DNA of 28,120 nt from an uncultured Lactobacillus sp. GTDB lineage: Bacteria > Bacillota > Bacilli > Lactobacillales > Lactobacillaceae. Location: assembly GCA_945281075.1 (NCBI GenBank), contig CALYQE010000005.1, positions 1-28,120 of the forward strand, given 5' to 3'. The translations under genes were made by a program, and so were the position numbers. The notes under the pieces were generated by a model. The model was not told the DNA's origin. It made no database searches and saw only the letters and a program-made list of their open reading frames with translations. Of the stretch, positions 7,176 to 18,002 are shown piece after piece. Within the stretch, counting starts at the first letter, position 1; each line of letters starts with the position of its first letter.

Positions 7176-8132
7176 TTGGCTCAAACTACGTTTATTCCCA
7201 CTAATCCGGAAAATATCCAAAAATTAGTTGGCGTTAATGATCATAACTTAATGCTGATCGCTGAAAACTATGATATTTCAATTACTGATACCGGTAGTGA
7301 AATTCTGATTGATGGCTCTGCAGAAAATACCGAAAAGGTGATTGCAGTTTTAAAGGCTTTAGATTCAGTGGTGAATTCTAACATTAATATTGGTTCAGCC
7401 GATGTTGTTAGTGCAATCAAAATGGTAGATAAGGGTACCAGCGAGTATTTTTTAGATCTCTACAAAGAAATTTTAATTCGGGATGCTAAAGGTAAACCGA
7501 TTAGAGTTAAGAATATGGGACAGAAAAAATACGTCGAAGCCATTCAAAAAAATGACGTTGTATTTGGCATCGGTCCTGCAGGAACTGGAAAGACTTTCTT
7601 GGCTGTTGTTTGTGCGATTGCCGCTTTTAAAAAGGGTGAAGTTTCGAAAATTGTCCTCACCAGGCCGGCAGTTGAAGCAGGTGAGTCGCTGGGTTTTTTA
7701 CCAGGGGACTTAAAGGAAAAAGTTGATCCGTATTTAAGACCAATTTATGATTCCTTATATGCGGTTTTGGGTACTAACACGACCGAACACCTAATGGAAC
7801 GCGGTGTAATTGAAGTTGCACCTTTAGCTTATATGCGTGGTCGGACGCTTGATGATGCCTTTGTGATTCTGGATGAGGCTCAAAATACAACTGACGCACA
7901 AATGAAAATGTTTTTAACTCGGCTTGGCTTTAATTCGAAAATGATTGTCAATGGCGACATGACGCAAGTCGACCTACCTGGGCGGCAGCGCAGCGGTTTG
8001 ATTGATGCTCAGCATATTTTGCAAAATATCAAGCAAATTAAGTTTATTCATTTTTCGGCAAGCGACGTGGTTCGCCATCCGATTGTTGCCAAAATTATTA
8101 GTGCGTATGAAAAGGAAGATGAACGTAATTAA
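7176..8132 (+). CDS. phoH: PhoH-family P-loop ATPase (PhoH/YbeZ type)
   Basis: The 318-residue protein is a PhoH-like ATPase linked to RNA metabolism. Walker A is GPAGTGKT (133-140), Walker B is VILDEAQN (Asp233), and the NGDMTQVDLPG block follows. An N-terminal KH-like region (about 1-85) precedes the ATPase core. TTG start with AAAGGAG at a good distance. Its stop codon overlaps the ybeY ATG by one base (TAATG), so the two are translationally coupled. PhoH-YbeY partnership in rRNA maturation and ribosome quality control is known from other bacteria. Confidence 0.95.
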   Translation: MAQTTFIPTNPENIQKLVGVNDHNLMLIAENYDISITDTGSEILIDGSAENTEKVIAVLKALDSVVNSNINIGSADVVSAIKMVDKGTSEYFLDLYKEILIRDAKGKPIRVKNMGQKKYVEAIQKNDVVFGIGPAGTGKTFLAVVCAIAAFKKGEVSKIVLTRPAVEAGESLGFLPGDLKEKVDPYLRPIYDSLYAVLGTNTTEHLMERGVIEVAPLAYMRGRTLDDAFVILDEAQNTTDAQMKMFLTRLGFNSKMIVNGDMTQVDLPGRQRSGLIDAQHILQNIKQIKFIHFSASDVVRHPIVAKIISAYEKEDERN

Positions 8133-8656
8133 TGAATCCACTGGAAATCACCTACCATGATGAAGTAGATTTTTTAAAGGATCAGGAAAACGACTGGCAA
8201 AGTTGGATTTCTGAACTTCTTTTGCTTGCAAAAAAAGAAATAAAGCAGGATACCAACCTGGAAATGAGCATCAATTTTGTTGATGAAGATAAAAGTCAGG
8301 AGATTAACCGGGAATATCGTAGAAAAGACCGTCCAACTGATGTTATTTCCTTTGCAATTGAAGATGGCAATGATTTTTTAGATTTGGATGCCTTTCGAGC
8401 TGATCCGGAATTTCAAGAGGATATTGGCGACCTATTTATGTGTCCCAGCGTGATTGAAAGACATAGTCAAGAATATGGTACCGGCTGGAAGCGTGAATTT
8501 GGTTACACGCTTGTTCATGGTTTTTTACATTTGAATGGATATGATCATATTAAGGCTGATGAAGCCAAAGAAATGTTTAGTATTCAAGGAAAGGTCCTGG
8601 AAGATTATGGCTTGCCATTATATCCAGACCAATTAGATGAAGGCAGAGGTAAATAA
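8132..8656 (+). CDS. ybeY: rRNA maturation endoribonuclease YbeY
   Basis: This 174-residue metalloprotein has the zinc motif [11 protein letters not shown], with ligands His129, His133 and His139, and the upstream [10 protein letters not shown] block. YbeY takes part in 16S rRNA 3'-end processing and 70S quality control. Overlaps of one base with both phoH and era place it in a tight operon. In many Firmicutes a diacylglycerol/undecaprenol kinase gene (dgkA) and sometimes cdd lie between ybeY and era; here era follows directly. Confidence 0.96.
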   Translation: MNPLEITYHDEVDFLKDQENDWQSWISELLLLAKKEIKQDTNLEMSINFVDEDKSQEINREYRRKDRPTDVISFAIEDGNDFLDLDAFRADPEFQEDIGDLFMCPSVIERHSQEYGTGWKREFGYTLVHGFLHLNGYDHIKADEAKEMFSIQGKVLEDYGLPLYPDQLDEGRGK

Positions 8657-9564
8657 TGTCTGAGCAAAAGAAAAACAAGTCTGGTTTTGTTGCCTTAGTG
8701 GGACGTCCCAATGTCGGCAAGTCAACATTAATGAATTATTTGGTCGGGCAGAAAATTGCAATTACGTCTAATAAGCCCCAGACAACAAGAAATAAAATTT
8801 CAGGAATCTATACTACCAGTGATATGCAGGTGGTTTTTGTTGACACGCCGGGGATTTTTAAACCTCATCTAGACCTTGATAACTATATGGATAAGGCCAG
8901 TATTTCCAGCTTAAATGATGTTGATCTGGTTTTATTCATGGTGGAACCAGAAAAGATGGGCAAGGGCGATTTATACATCATTGATTTGCTTAAAAAAGTG
9001 AAGGTTCCGGTATTTTTACTGATTAATAAAGTTGATCAGGTCAATCCAAACGAACTTTTGCCAATTATTGAGGACTATCGGAAGATGGGCCTGTTCAAGG
9101 AATTTTTGCCAATTTCAGCAACGCAAGGGATTGGAATCGAAGACTTGAACCAAGTTTTATATGATTATCTGCCCGAAGGTCCTGATTATTATGATCCAGA
9201 TGAAATCACTGATCGACCAGAATACTTTATGGTGGCAGAATTAATTCGCGAACAGATTTTAAAACTAACGGCTGAAGAAGTCCCTCATGCTTGTGCTGTC
9301 TGGGTTGAACGCATGAACCAACATGAAAACAACAAGCTCCAAATTGAGGCTACTATTTATGTTGAAAAAAGCGGCCAAAAAGGCATTATTATCGGCAAGG
9401 GCGGCAACATGCTAAAGCAAATTGGCATCAATTCTCGTCGCCAGATTGAAGATTTACTGGGCGAAAAGGTTAACCTGCGTTTATGGGTTAAGGTCCAACG
9501 TAACTGGCGGTCCGATCCGAATTTCTTAAAACAAATTGGTTATAATGCTAAGGACTTGGGCTAG
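8656..9564 (+). CDS. era: GTPase Era
   Basis: The 302-residue protein has an N-terminal GTPase domain and a C-terminal type II KH domain. G1 is GRPNVGKST (16-24), G3 is DTPG (63-66), G4 is NKVD (124-127), and the KH signature is [15 protein letters not shown] (about 238-252). Era binds the 3' end of 16S rRNA and assists 30S assembly. Its neighbours ybeY and recO form the classic arrangement. It begins within the ybeY stop (ATG sharing one base) and ends two bases before recO. Confidence 0.98.
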   Translation: MSEQKKNKSGFVALVGRPNVGKSTLMNYLVGQKIAITSNKPQTTRNKISGIYTTSDMQVVFVDTPGIFKPHLDLDNYMDKASISSLNDVDLVLFMVEPEKMGKGDLYIIDLLKKVKVPVFLLINKVDQVNPNELLPIIEDYRKMGLFKEFLPISATQGIGIEDLNQVLYDYLPEGPDYYDPDEITDRPEYFMVAELIREQILKLTAEEVPHACAVWVERMNQHENNKLQIEATIYVEKSGQKGIIIGKGGNMLKQIGINSRRQIEDLLGEKVNLRLWVKVQRNWRSDPNFLKQIGYNAKDLG

Positions 9565-9566
9565 AA

Positions 9567-10322
9567 ATGTCACGCGAACTGAAAGAGGTTGTTGGGGTCG
9601 TTTTTAAACGGCAAAAGTACCATGAAGCCGATCTTTTAGCTAAAATTATGACCAAAAATGACGGTATTATTACCATGCTTGCCCGAGGCGCTTTGAAGCC
9701 AAAGTCAAAACTGGGGGCCAGTCTGCTTAATTTTTCGTTTGGTACTTATGTGATTTCCACGACCGGCCAAGGATTAAGTAGTTTGCGAACTTTTAAGAAC
9801 GTGCGCCAATTTGATGGGCTCTTTAGCGACTTAGAAAAAAGCGCCTATGCTTCTTTTATTCTTGACCTGGTCGATCATGCTTTTATTGAATATCAAAATT
9901 TAGGTAAGTATTATGATCTTGCAGAATTTGCTTTGAGCAGAATTAATGCTGGAGAGGATGCAGAAATGATTACGCAAATAGTCCAGATGCAGCTTTTGGC
10001 TGCATACGGGGTAGAACCGGAATTACGACACTGCGTTTTTTGTCAACGTGATCAAGGACAGTTTGATTATTCAATAAAACAAGGTGGCATTCTTTGCAAT
10101 CGTCACTATTACGCTGATCCAGAGCGCTTGCATTTAAAGCCAAAGGAAACTGCTTTGTTGAGAACGATTGCTCTTTTACCATTTGAGCGACTGGGTGAAA
10201 TTGAAATTAACCTTGAAACTAAAAAAGCAACACGTCAGGCGATTGACCGGATTTATCAGGAAACAATTGATCTCAATTTGAAAACAAAAAAATTTTTGGA
10301 TGAACTTAATTTGTTAGGCTGA
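9567..10322 (+). CDS. recO: DNA repair protein RecO
   Basis: The 251-residue protein has an N-terminal OB-fold region (about 1-80) and a helical C-terminal part with a zinc site, CVFCQRD (Cys156, Cys159) and GGILCNRH (Cys177, His180). RecO acts with RecR and RecF to load RecA at gaps. The start lies two bases after the era stop, and no clear Shine-Dalgarno stands there, so translation is likely coupled to era. It is the last gene before the glyQS T-box leader. Confidence 0.95.
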   Translation: MSRELKEVVGVVFKRQKYHEADLLAKIMTKNDGIITMLARGALKPKSKLGASLLNFSFGTYVISTTGQGLSSLRTFKNVRQFDGLFSDLEKSAYASFILDLVDHAFIEYQNLGKYYDLAEFALSRINAGEDAEMITQIVQMQLLAAYGVEPELRHCVFCQRDQGQFDYSIKQGGILCNRHYYADPERLHLKPKETALLRTIALLPFERLGEIEINLETKKATRQAIDRIYQETIDLNLKTKKFLDELNLLG

Positions 10323-10348
10323 TCCTTTAGCTTAAGGCAAATATATGG

Positions 10349-10354
10349 TAAAAT
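10349..10354 (+). promoter_or_regulatory. -10 candidate for the glyQS transcript
   Basis: TAAAAT within TATGGTAAAAT (extended -10, TG-n) lies 12 bases before the predicted stem I of the T-box. The -35 region (near 10326) lies in the short gap after recO and is weak. Confidence 0.45.
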
Positions 10355-10365
10355 ATTAAGGTGAT

Positions 10366-10541
10366 TTAGCAATCATGGGGAATAAGAAAGTACCAGCAAA
10401 GCGAATGTCGGACGGTGCGAGGACATCTGGGAAAAGGCACCCCTAGCTAATAGAATTAAGAGCAGAGGAGAACTATTTCTCTGAATTAGGGTGGAACCGC
10501 GATTTAATCGTCCCTATGCAAGTTTTGCATAGGCTTTTTTT
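10366..10541 (+). ncRNA. T-box riboswitch, glycine (GGC specifier), with intrinsic terminator
   Basis: The leader has the conserved T-box AGGGTGGAACCGCG at 10488-10501. TTAGC (10366-10370) pairs with GCTAA (10446-10450) and GGGG (10377-10380) with CCCC (10440-10443) to close stem I. GGC at 10436-10438, followed by A, sits just above this helix on the 3' side, where the specifier codon belongs, and codes for glycine. In the antiterminator bulge TGGA would pair with UCCA, matching a tRNA-Gly whose discriminator base is U. The terminator is CCTATGCAA / TTGCATAGG (10513-10533) plus TTTTTT. Uncharged tRNA-Gly should therefore turn on glyQS. Confidence 0.95.
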
Positions 10542-10567
10542 ATGGCCTAATGCAGGGAGGAATTAAA

Positions 10568-11485
10568 ATGGCAAAAAATAAATTGACAATTCAAGATATG
10601 ATTTTTAAGCTTGAAGAATTTTGGTCTTCAAAGGGTTGCATGGTCATGCCTTCTTATGATGTGGAAAAGGGTGCCGGAACCATGAGCCCGTATACTTTTT
10701 TACGTGCGGTGGGGCCTGAACCCTGGGCAGCCTGTTACGTTGAACCTTCAAGAAGACCTGCAGACGGACGTTATGGTGATAATCCCAACCGTCTGTTTCA
10801 ACATCATCAGTTCCAGGTAGTAATCAAACCTGCACCGCTTGATATTCAACAATATTACCTAGACAGTCTGAAAGTTTTAGGCATTAACGCACTTGAGCAT
10901 GATATTAGATTTGTTGAAGATAATTGGGAAAATCCATCTATGGGTTGCGCCGGTGTAGGTTGGGAAGTTTGGTTAGACGGAATGGAAGTCAGCCAATTTA
11001 CTTATTTCCAAACGGTGGGCGAGCTTGATGTTAAGCCGACAATGAGTGAAATTACCTACGGGGTTGAACGTCTGGCCTCTTATATCCAAGATGTCAACTC
11101 AGTTTTCGATCTTGAGTGGGGCAATGGTGTTTTGTACCGCGATATATTCAAAGAGGCCGAGTATGAGAACTCGAAGTATGCCTTTGAAGAATCTAACCAA
11201 GAAGACTTGCTCAAGTTTTTTGAGGTCTATGAAAAAACCGCTAATGAGTTAATCGGGCTAAATTTGGTTCAACCGGCCTACGATTATATTCTGAAATGTT
11301 CGCAAACATTTAACTTACTTGATGCCAGGGGAGCTGTCTCGGTAACCGAGCGTGCTGGCTACTTGGCGAGAATCAGAAATCTGGCACATAAAGTGGCAGT
11401 CTGTTTTGTTGAAGAACGTGAAAAAAGAGGCTTTCCTTTGTTAAAGAGCGCAGAAAGCAAGAAAGCGGGGCTTGAAAATGACTAA
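10568..11485 (+). CDS. glyQ: Glycyl-tRNA synthetase alpha subunit
   Basis: The 305-residue class II catalytic subunit of the heterotetrameric (alpha2-beta2) bacterial GlyRS starts [12 protein letters not shown] chose ATG 10568, with GGGAGG at 10555-10560, over an in-frame ATG six codons upstream that lies before that site. The blocks [20 protein letters not shown] and [16 protein letters not shown] carry the motif 2-like ATP-binding region. The C-terminal [18 protein letters not shown] segment contacts the beta subunit in known structures. Length is normal. Its stop overlaps the glyS start. Confidence 0.98.
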   Translation: MAKNKLTIQDMIFKLEEFWSSKGCMVMPSYDVEKGAGTMSPYTFLRAVGPEPWAACYVEPSRRPADGRYGDNPNRLFQHHQFQVVIKPAPLDIQQYYLDSLKVLGINALEHDIRFVEDNWENPSMGCAGVGWEVWLDGMEVSQFTYFQTVGELDVKPTMSEITYGVERLASYIQDVNSVFDLEWGNGVLYRDIFKEAEYENSKYAFEESNQEDLLKFFEVYEKTANELIGLNLVQPAYDYILKCSQTFNLLDARGAVSVTERAGYLARIRNLAHKVAVCFVEEREKRGFPLLKSAESKKAGLEND

Positions 11486-13544
11486 AGATTATTTATTCGA
11501 AATTGGAACTGAAGAAATGCCTGCGCATGTCGTTTCACGCAGTGTAAAGCAGTTAGCGGATCGGACTAAGGCTTTTTTACAGGAGAATGGACTAAAATTT
11601 AAAGACATCAAAACCTTTTCAACGCCGCGCAGACTGACAATTTTAGTTGAAGACTTGGCGGAAAAACAAGATGACATTGATGAAATAAAAAAGGGTCCAG
11701 CCAAGAAAATTGCGCTAGACCAAGATAAGAACTGGACCAAGGCTGCCCAGGGCTTTGTCCGCGGGCAAAATATGTCGACTGACGATATTTACTTTCAAGA
11801 ACTAAAAGGCACGGAGTATGCTTATGTTCACGTCAAAAAAGAGGGTAAAAAAGCTAGTGACATCTTGCTGGGAATGAGCGAAGTTGTAAAGGCGATGACT
11901 TTTCCAACCAAAATGCGTTGGGACTCCCACGACTTTGAGTTTGTGCGACCAATTCACTGGTTAGTTTCCTTATTTGGGAGTGAAGTAATTCCGGTCAAGA
12001 TACTTAATATTACCGCAGGACGCAAAACTGAAGGGCACCGTTTCCTAGGCGATTCAGTAGTTTTAGCTAATTCAGCTGATTATGAAGATGCTTTAAAGAA
12101 CCAATTCGTGATTGTGGACGAAAACAAACGTAAAGAAATGATCGTTGATCAAATGAATGAGCTGGTTAAGGAACACGGCTGGCAAATTAAACCTGACAGC
12201 AACCTTTTAGAAGAGGTTACCAACTTAGTTGAATATCCAACGGTCTTTGCGGGTTCTTTTGCTAAAGAATACTTGGAAATGCCACAGGAAGTTTTGATCA
12301 CTTCAATGAAGGATAACCAGCGCTACTTTGAAGTGTATGATCAGAATGGTAAATTAATTAATCATTTTATTTCGGTTAGAAACGGCAACAAAAATTACCT
12401 CGAAAACGTCATTTCGGGTAATGAAAAAGTGCTGGTTGCTCGTCTTGATGATGCACAGTTCTTTTATGATGAAGACCGCAAGTACCCATTGGGTCACTTT
12501 GTTAACAAGCTTAAAGATGTTTCTTTCCATGATAAAATCGGCTCAATGGCCGAAAAGATGAACCGTGTACAAATAATCGGAAATTATCTGGCCAAAAGAT
12601 GGCAACTTGATGAACAAATAGTTCAAGACTTTGACCGCGCCAGTGTTTTATATAAGTTTGACCTGGTAACGCAGATGGTTGGCGAATTTGCTGAATTACA
12701 GGGCATAATGGGCATGCACTATGCTAAATTAGCCGGTGAAAAAGATGACGTCGCAATTGCCATCAAAGAGCATTACATGCCAACTACCGCTGAGGGCGAA
12801 TTACCACAAACAACTGTTGGAGCACTTCTATCAGTTGCGGATAAATTAGACACAATTATTACCTTTTTCGCGGTTGGAATGATTCCGAGTTCCTCCAACG
12901 ATCCATATGCCTTGCGGCGTTACGCATACGGAATTGTCAGAATTTTACTTGAACAAAAATGGTCCTTGCCATTCAAGCAAGTGCTGCCTGAACTTGTCTC
13001 CGCATTAGAAGGGCAAACACCGGCCAAATTGCCTAAGACGGAGGAAAAAGATCAGGAAATTGCTGCCTTTATTCGTGACCGAATTAAGCAATACTTGCAA
13101 AAGAACAACTATAAGTATGATATTGTTGATGCAGTGCTTGCCTCAAGTCAACAAGATCCAATTCAAATTCTTTCAGCCGCCAACGTTTTACAATTGCATC
13201 ATGATGATGAGCAGTTTAAGCCGGTAGTTGAAAGTCTGATTAGAATTAAGAATATTCTGAAAAAGGCAAAATATCAGGGCAAAAATGAAGTTCAACCTGA
13301 ATTGTTCGCTGACAGCAGTGAGGAAGAACTTTATGCAGGGGTCAACTCCTTAGCTGAAATTACTAACTTAACCGATTTATACGATGGTTTTGTCAAGTTA
13401 CAACCAGTAATTGATCTTTATTTTGAAGCTAACATGATTATGGATAAAGATGAAAAAGTTAAAAATAATCGTTTAAATCAATTGAGTGCAGTAGCTCGGC
13501 TTGCAGACAATTTAGGTGATTTGAGTAAACTCGTCATTAAATAA
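11478..13544 (+). CDS. glyS: Glycyl-tRNA synthetase beta subunit
   Basis: The 688-residue beta subunit recognises tRNA-Gly and is needed for aminoacylation by GlyQ. I start it at ATG 11478 ([15 protein letters not shown]), which fits the family N terminus and the GGGG seven bases upstream; a TTG two codons earlier is possible. [14 protein letters not shown] and [11 protein letters not shown] blocks, an HD-like stretch ([20 protein letters not shown]) and a C-terminal DALR-type anticodon-binding region occur in the standard order. The start overlaps the glyQ end by eight bases, which keeps the two subunits balanced by coupling. Confidence 0.97.
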   Translation: MTKDYLFEIGTEEMPAHVVSRSVKQLADRTKAFLQENGLKFKDIKTFSTPRRLTILVEDLAEKQDDIDEIKKGPAKKIALDQDKNWTKAAQGFVRGQNMSTDDIYFQELKGTEYAYVHVKKEGKKASDILLGMSEVVKAMTFPTKMRWDSHDFEFVRPIHWLVSLFGSEVIPVKILNITAGRKTEGHRFLGDSVVLANSADYEDALKNQFVIVDENKRKEMIVDQMNELVKEHGWQIKPDSNLLEEVTNLVEYPTVFAGSFAKEYLEMPQEVLITSMKDNQRYFEVYDQNGKLINHFISVRNGNKNYLENVISGNEKVLVARLDDAQFFYDEDRKYPLGHFVNKLKDVSFHDKIGSMAEKMNRVQIIGNYLAKRWQLDEQIVQDFDRASVLYKFDLVTQMVGEFAELQGIMGMHYAKLAGEKDDVAIAIKEHYMPTTAEGELPQTTVGALLSVADKLDTIITFFAVGMIPSSSNDPYALRRYAYGIVRILLEQKWSLPFKQVLPELVSALEGQTPAKLPKTEEKDQEIAAFIRDRIKQYLQKNNYKYDIVDAVLASSQQDPIQILSAANVLQLHHDDEQFKPVVESLIRIKNILKKAKYQGKNEVQPELFADSSEEELYAGVNSLAEITNLTDLYDGFVKLQPVIDLYFEANMIMDKDEKVKNNRLNQLSAVARLADNLGDLSKLVIK

Positions 13545-13568
13545 AACCAGATAAAAGCGGGTGATAAA

Positions 13569-15371
13569 ATGGCTGGTCTAATACCTGAAGAAACAATTGC
13601 TAAAGTTCGCGACAATGTTAATATCGTGAATGTAATTAGCCAGTATGTCTCACTTGAGAAAAAGGGCAAGGATTACGTTGGATTATGTCCTTTTCATGAA
13701 GAAAAAACACCGTCGTTCAGCGTTAGTGAGAGCAAGCAATTTTTTAAGTGTTTTGGCTGCGGTAAAGGAGGTAATGTTTTTACCTTTTTAATGGACAAGG
13801 AAAACTTGACCTTTCCTGAAAGTGTTCAAAAAGTTGCTGAATTTGCGCACATCGAAATCGACGAATTTGCACCGCAATCGCCTAAGTATTCGAATGTGTT
13901 AATTAAAATCAACGAGGACGCGGCTGATTTTTATCATCGGGTGTTAGTGTCGACTAATGCTGGTAAACGCGGCTTAGATTATGCGCAGCAACGAGGATTA
14001 AGTGCTGAAATACTGGATCATTTTCGGATTGGTTATGCGCCAAAGCAGAACAATCTGCTACTAACGTATCTGCGCGGACATCATTACCAAGAAGAAGACT
14101 TACGTGCCAGTGGCTTGTTCGTTGAAGCGCAAAACGGAGAACTGTTTGATCGCTTTCGCGATCGCTTGATGTTTACCTTAACCAACGAGGGCGATTATGC
14201 CATCGGCTTTTCTGGCAGAAGGCTATCAAATGACAAAACTGAAGCCAAGTATATGAATAGTCCTGAAACCAAGGTCTTTGAAAAGTCCAAGGTGCTTTTT
14301 CACTTTGCTGAAGCCAAAAAGGCAGCGCGGGCCGAAAAGCATTTGGTCTTGTATGAAGGCTATATGGATGTAATCGCTGCTTATCAAGCAGGGGTTAAAT
14401 CTGGAATTGCCTCAATGGGAACGAGTTTAACCGAGCAACAAATCTACATGTTAAAACGAATTTCCAAGGACATTATCATTAACTATGATGGCGATGACCC
14501 GGGTGTGCATGCCGAAGAACGAGCGACTAAGTTATTTGCGAAAGCTGGTGGCTTTAACTTAGGCATTGTTGTTCTACCGGAAAAACTTGATCCAGATGAA
14601 TACGTCAAAAAGTATGGTGCCCAGAAGTATCTTGATGAAATCAAAGGCGCCTTGACTCCAACTGATTTTTTCTTAAAAAGACTAACGCAAAAGTATAATC
14701 TGAATAATGATCGGGAAAAGTTGGCGTTTTTAGATGAAGCAATGCAAGAAATTGCCCAGCTTACCAATCCGGTTGAACAGGACTTGTATTTGGACAAACT
14801 TGCACGTGAGCAGGGCGTTTCGCGTGATTCATTAAAAGTTAACCTTTTAAAATATCGTAGACGCCAAAGAACGGCCCAGCAGCATCAGGGCAATCAGTGG
14901 GCAACTAATCCTCATGAAGAAAATTCATCACCGGTTGAAGCAGAGAATTATCAGATAACTAAAAATGATCCGGTCCAAACACGCCTGCTTTATTTATTTA
15001 TTCATTCAGAGCACGCTCGTGACTATTTGTTAGCAAATAAATTTCTGTTTCCAGATCAGGATTACCAAAAATTGGCGGGATTATGGTTAAATTTTTGTGA
15101 AACTCAAGAAAAACCGACAGTAAATAGTTTTTTAAATTTTATTCCGTGTCAACTTCAAGGTATAATAGTAAATGCTGAAATGACAGACATGCCCCAGGAT
15201 TTTTCTGACCGTGAGCTTAGTGAACAAATTAATGCGTTAAAAAAGCGGCAAATTAATGCACGCGTTAATGAATTAATGAATGATCTTCAGGATGCCAAAC
15301 GTAAAATGGATACGGATGAGATTATTTCAATTACACAAAAGATCTTACAGTTAAAAAGAATTCAGGGTTAA
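13569..15371 (+). CDS. dnaG: DNA primase
   Basis: The 600-residue primase synthesises RNA primers at the replication fork. It has the N-terminal CHC2 zinc finger (Cys40, His43, Cys61, Cys64, in [12 protein letters not shown] and [10 protein letters not shown]). The TOPRIM catalytic core follows, with Glu263 in LYEGYMDV and Asp307/Asp309 in [10 protein letters not shown]-terminal helical region from about 430 would bind DnaB/DnaC helicase. It lies 24 bases after glyS and 14 before rpoD, the classical macromolecular-synthesis operon pairing of primase and sigma factor. Confidence 0.98.
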   Translation: MAGLIPEETIAKVRDNVNIVNVISQYVSLEKKGKDYVGLCPFHEEKTPSFSVSESKQFFKCFGCGKGGNVFTFLMDKENLTFPESVQKVAEFAHIEIDEFAPQSPKYSNVLIKINEDAADFYHRVLVSTNAGKRGLDYAQQRGLSAEILDHFRIGYAPKQNNLLLTYLRGHHYQEEDLRASGLFVEAQNGELFDRFRDRLMFTLTNEGDYAIGFSGRRLSNDKTEAKYMNSPETKVFEKSKVLFHFAEAKKAARAEKHLVLYEGYMDVIAAYQAGVKSGIASMGTSLTEQQIYMLKRISKDIIINYDGDDPGVHAEERATKLFAKAGGFNLGIVVLPEKLDPDEYVKKYGAQKYLDEIKGALTPTDFFLKRLTQKYNLNNDREKLAFLDEAMQEIAQLTNPVEQDLYLDKLAREQGVSRDSLKVNLLKYRRRQRTAQQHQGNQWATNPHEENSSPVEAENYQITKNDPVQTRLLYLFIHSEHARDYLLANKFLFPDQDYQKLAGLWLNFCETQEKPTVNSFLNFIPCQLQGIIVNAEMTDMPQDFSDRELSEQINALKKRQINARVNELMNDLQDAKRKMDTDEIISITQKILQLKRIQG

Positions 15372-15385
15372 AAGGGGGGCTTACA

Positions 15386-16507
15386 GTGGTAGAAAAGAAC
15401 AACTCTAGTAAGAAAGAACAACCATCTCTTGATAAAGTAGTCAGAGAAGTGGTTAAAGCGGTCAAAAAGGATAAGTCAATCACTGAGACTGAATTTGTTG
15501 ATCGTCTTGTTAAACCTTATCAACTGGAAGGTAAAGCAGTCGATCAGTTGGTGCAAGAGTTTGAAGACAACGGTATTAGTATTGTTGACGAAAACGGTGA
15601 TCCTTCTAAGCTGGCTTTAAAAAAGCAAAAAGACGTTGAAAAAGCTGAATTAAAGGACATGTCTGCACCTTCAAGTGTCAGAATGAATGATCCGGTTAGA
15701 ATGTATTTAAAAGAAATTGGTCGCGTACCGCTTTTGAATGCAGATCAAGAGATTGCTTTAGCAAAGAGAATTGAAAAAGGCGATGAGGAAGCTAAACAAG
15801 AATTGGCAGAAGCAAATCTTCGTTTAGTTGTTTCAATTGCCAAGCGCTACGTTGGTCGTGGAATGTCATTTCTTGATTTAATTCAAGAAGGAAACATGGG
15901 CTTAATGAAAGCCGTTGATAAATTTGATTACAGCTTGGGCTTCAAGTTTTCAACTTACGCAACCTGGTGGATTAGACAGGCAATTACGCGTGCAATTGCC
16001 GATCAGGCACGGACAATCAGAATTCCTGTTCATATGGTTGAAACCATAAACAAGTTAATCAGAATTCAACGTCAGCTTTTGCAGGACTTAGGTCGTGAAC
16101 CAACGCCTGAAGAGATTGGCGCGGAAATGGACATGCCGACAAGCAAGGTGCGTGACATCTTGAAAATTGCTCAAGAACCAGTATCATTGGAAACACCAAT
16201 TGGCGAAGAAGATGATTCTCATTTAGGCGATTTCATTAAGGACAAGGATGCAACTAGTCCGGAGCAACATGCTTCTTATGAAATGCTGAAAGAACAGCTT
16301 GAGGAGGTTTTAGATACCTTAACTGACCGGGAAGAGAATGTCTTGCGGCTCCGGTTCGGTCTCGATGATGGACGAACAAGAACTTTGGAAGAAGTCGGCA
16401 AAGTCTTTGGCGTGACACGAGAGCGGATCAGACAAATCGAAGCTAAAGCGCTACGCAAATTGCGTCATCCAAGTCGCTCCAACCAGCTGCGCGATTTCTT
16501 AGATTAA
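15386..16507 (+). CDS. rpoD: Primary RNA polymerase sigma factor RpoD (sigma-A)
   Basis: The 373-residue product starts at GTG preceded by GGGGGG. Region 1.1 is short, and region 1.2 starts near [12 protein letters not shown] (101-112). Region 2 includes the -10 melting/recognition helix [20 protein letters not shown] (191-210). Region 3 follows. Region 4.2 carries the helix-turn-helix [20 protein letters not shown] (333-352), which contacts the -35. All core residues look intact, so the organism should use standard TTGACA/TATAAT promoters, as seen for rpsU. It ends the operon and is followed by a terminator. Confidence 0.98.
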   Translation: MVEKNNSSKKEQPSLDKVVREVVKAVKKDKSITETEFVDRLVKPYQLEGKAVDQLVQEFEDNGISIVDENGDPSKLALKKQKDVEKAELKDMSAPSSVRMNDPVRMYLKEIGRVPLLNADQEIALAKRIEKGDEEAKQELAEANLRLVVSIAKRYVGRGMSFLDLIQEGNMGLMKAVDKFDYSLGFKFSTYATWWIRQAITRAIADQARTIRIPVHMVETINKLIRIQRQLLQDLGREPTPEEIGAEMDMPTSKVRDILKIAQEPVSLETPIGEEDDSHLGDFIKDKDATSPEQHASYEMLKEQLEEVLDTLTDREENVLRLRFGLDDGRTRTLEEVGKVFGVTRERIRQIEAKALRKLRHPSRSNQLRDFLD

Positions 16508-16523
16508 TCAGTCTAAAATTTAA

Positions 16524-16559
16524 TAAAACACCATTTTTTATAAAATGGTGTTTTATTTT
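16524..16559 (+). terminator. Terminator after rpoD
   Basis: AAAACACCATTTT, TTAT loop and AAAATGGTGTTTT form a 12-13 bp stem with a T-rich tail about 17 bases after the rpoD stop. Symmetric A/T flanks may let it work in both directions. Confidence 0.85.
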
Positions 16560-16714
16560 GCAGTAAATACATGCTAATCGTTTCCATTTCAGGAGTATTC
16601 TAGCAAAAACTGAATAGTCCAAAGAAATAATTTCCAGCTTATTTTGACAATTTCGTGAAGAAGACCAGCAAAGTAGCAACAGCTAGAGCAATTTGTTTGC
16701 TGAGCTAAACTAAT

Positions 16715-17962
16715 TTATTGCATCGAATTGGAGAGATTTGCTGTTAAACTGGAATTTTGTGCCAAGTTTGCTTTTACAACTTCTTGACGCTTTCCCGTCA
16801 GCAAGAAAGCTGCTATCGCACTATACAGGAAAAAGAAGAAAATGGCTACTTGCAAGTCGTAGGCATTTGGTGCCATCATCGCAAGTGATCCACTACTAAT
16901 AAAAGCTAGTATGTCAAAAAGTGCGTGGTAAATAATACTGATGAGAATCGAGTTGGTATAGAGATAAATTGCTGAAAAAATCAAGCCAGAAGATATCGCA
17001 GACAGAATTTGTTCAAAGGTCGCTGAAACTGGTTGCGCAAACAGGTTAGTAAAATGCAGCAAGCCAAAAATGGTGCTTTCGAGGAGCACTGACCATAAGA
17101 TCTGATGTGAAGATTTTTGAAAGGCGTTTAACAAGAGCGAAAGAATGCAAAACCGCATTAACCATTCCTCACCGATCCCGGCCTGGAGGCCAGTCAAAAC
17201 AAATTTAGGATCGTGAGGCCAAATAACCGCAAAATTCCAGCTGGTTAAAAAATTACGCCACGAATCTGTTGTATTGAAAGCATTGAATAGACAGTCCCAA
17301 CAAGCAAATGCGATAATCCCACAAACAATGAAGACATTAACCTTCGAGCCAAGTTTAATATGGGGAGTTGCAAAATGCCAGGCGTGCATTGCAACCAGGC
17401 TAGTAATAGAGGCCGCTATTATCCCGGTGAAGCCATTTCCGGCAATCGCAAATAATAGTTGCACATTGGAAAGATCCAGCCGGTATACCGGAATAAACAA
17501 GACTACCGAACCAATCGCAATTGCGAAATAAGCAAAAATCAGCAAAATGATCCGGCCAATGAGGCTGCTGACTTTACCAAGTGCAAGCTTGGCCATTGGA
17601 ATAAACATTACCAATTGATAACAAATCGCAACTAATAACCACCAATGGACGAATTTTGTCCCAAATAGTTGGACAAATAATGCCGTACCAAACATGAACG
17701 TTGCGGAGAGCGTAAAGATAATATTAATTGTTTGAAGATAGTGATTAATCAGCAGCAATTTTAATCCTTGGTCTTCACGGTTTTCGAATAAACTGAATTG
17801 TGAAATTATTAATAAAATTAGGAACAAGCAAAGCGCTAGTAATGAAAATTGTCTTTTTACATTCATTTTAACCAGGATACTGATCGAGAAACTGATTAAA
17901 ATCACGAATTGCATAATCATCTGCATAAATTGCCACTTGCGGGCGGCTTTTTCTGAAATCAT
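16715..17962 (-). CDS. CPBP family intramembrane metalloprotease (CAAX protease / Abi type)
   Basis: The 415-residue multi-pass membrane protein has about ten hydrophobic segments. The C-terminal half carries the CPBP motifs: EEWLMR (Glu265, Glu266, Arg270), FGLLH (Phe299 to His303) and HALFD (His346 to Asp350). These are the glutamates and histidines expected to bind the metal in Rce1-like proteases. The N-terminal ~170 residues add several membrane segments beyond the minimal domain. In lactic bacteria such proteins are tied to bacteriocin self-immunity or envelope maturation, but no bacteriocin gene is nearby. The ATG has no good Shine-Dalgarno, so the start is uncertain. It lies 40 bases downstream of the Nudix gene and may share its transcript. 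Confidence 0.87.
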   Translation of the reverse strand: MISEKAARKWQFMQMIMQFVILISFSISILVKMNVKRQFSLLALCLFLILLIISQFSLFENREDQGLKLLLINHYLQTINIIFTLSATFMFGTALFVQLFGTKFVHWWLLVAICYQLVMFIPMAKLALGKVSSLIGRIILLIFAYFAIAIGSVVLFIPVYRLDLSNVQLLFAIAGNGFTGIIAASITSLVAMHAWHFATPHIKLGSKVNVFIVCGIIAFACWDCLFNAFNTTDSWRNFLTSWNFAVIWPHDPKFVLTGLQAGIGEEWLMRFCILSLLLNAFQKSSHQILWSVLLESTIFGLLHFTNLFAQPVSATFEQILSAISSGLIFSAIYLYTNSILISIIYHALFDILAFISSGSLAMMAPNAYDLQVAIFFFFLYSAIAAFLLTGKRQEVVKANLAQNSSLTANLSNSMQ

Positions 17963-18002
17963 TGGGCTATGACACTTTCAATTTAAAACAAAAATTACTA
18001 AA

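Noticed and set aside
16443..16679. Minus-strand open frame of 78 codons extending out of the rpoD 3' end
   Set aside because: It overlaps rpoD antisense and the rpoD terminator, and has no ribosome binding site or recognisable sequence.
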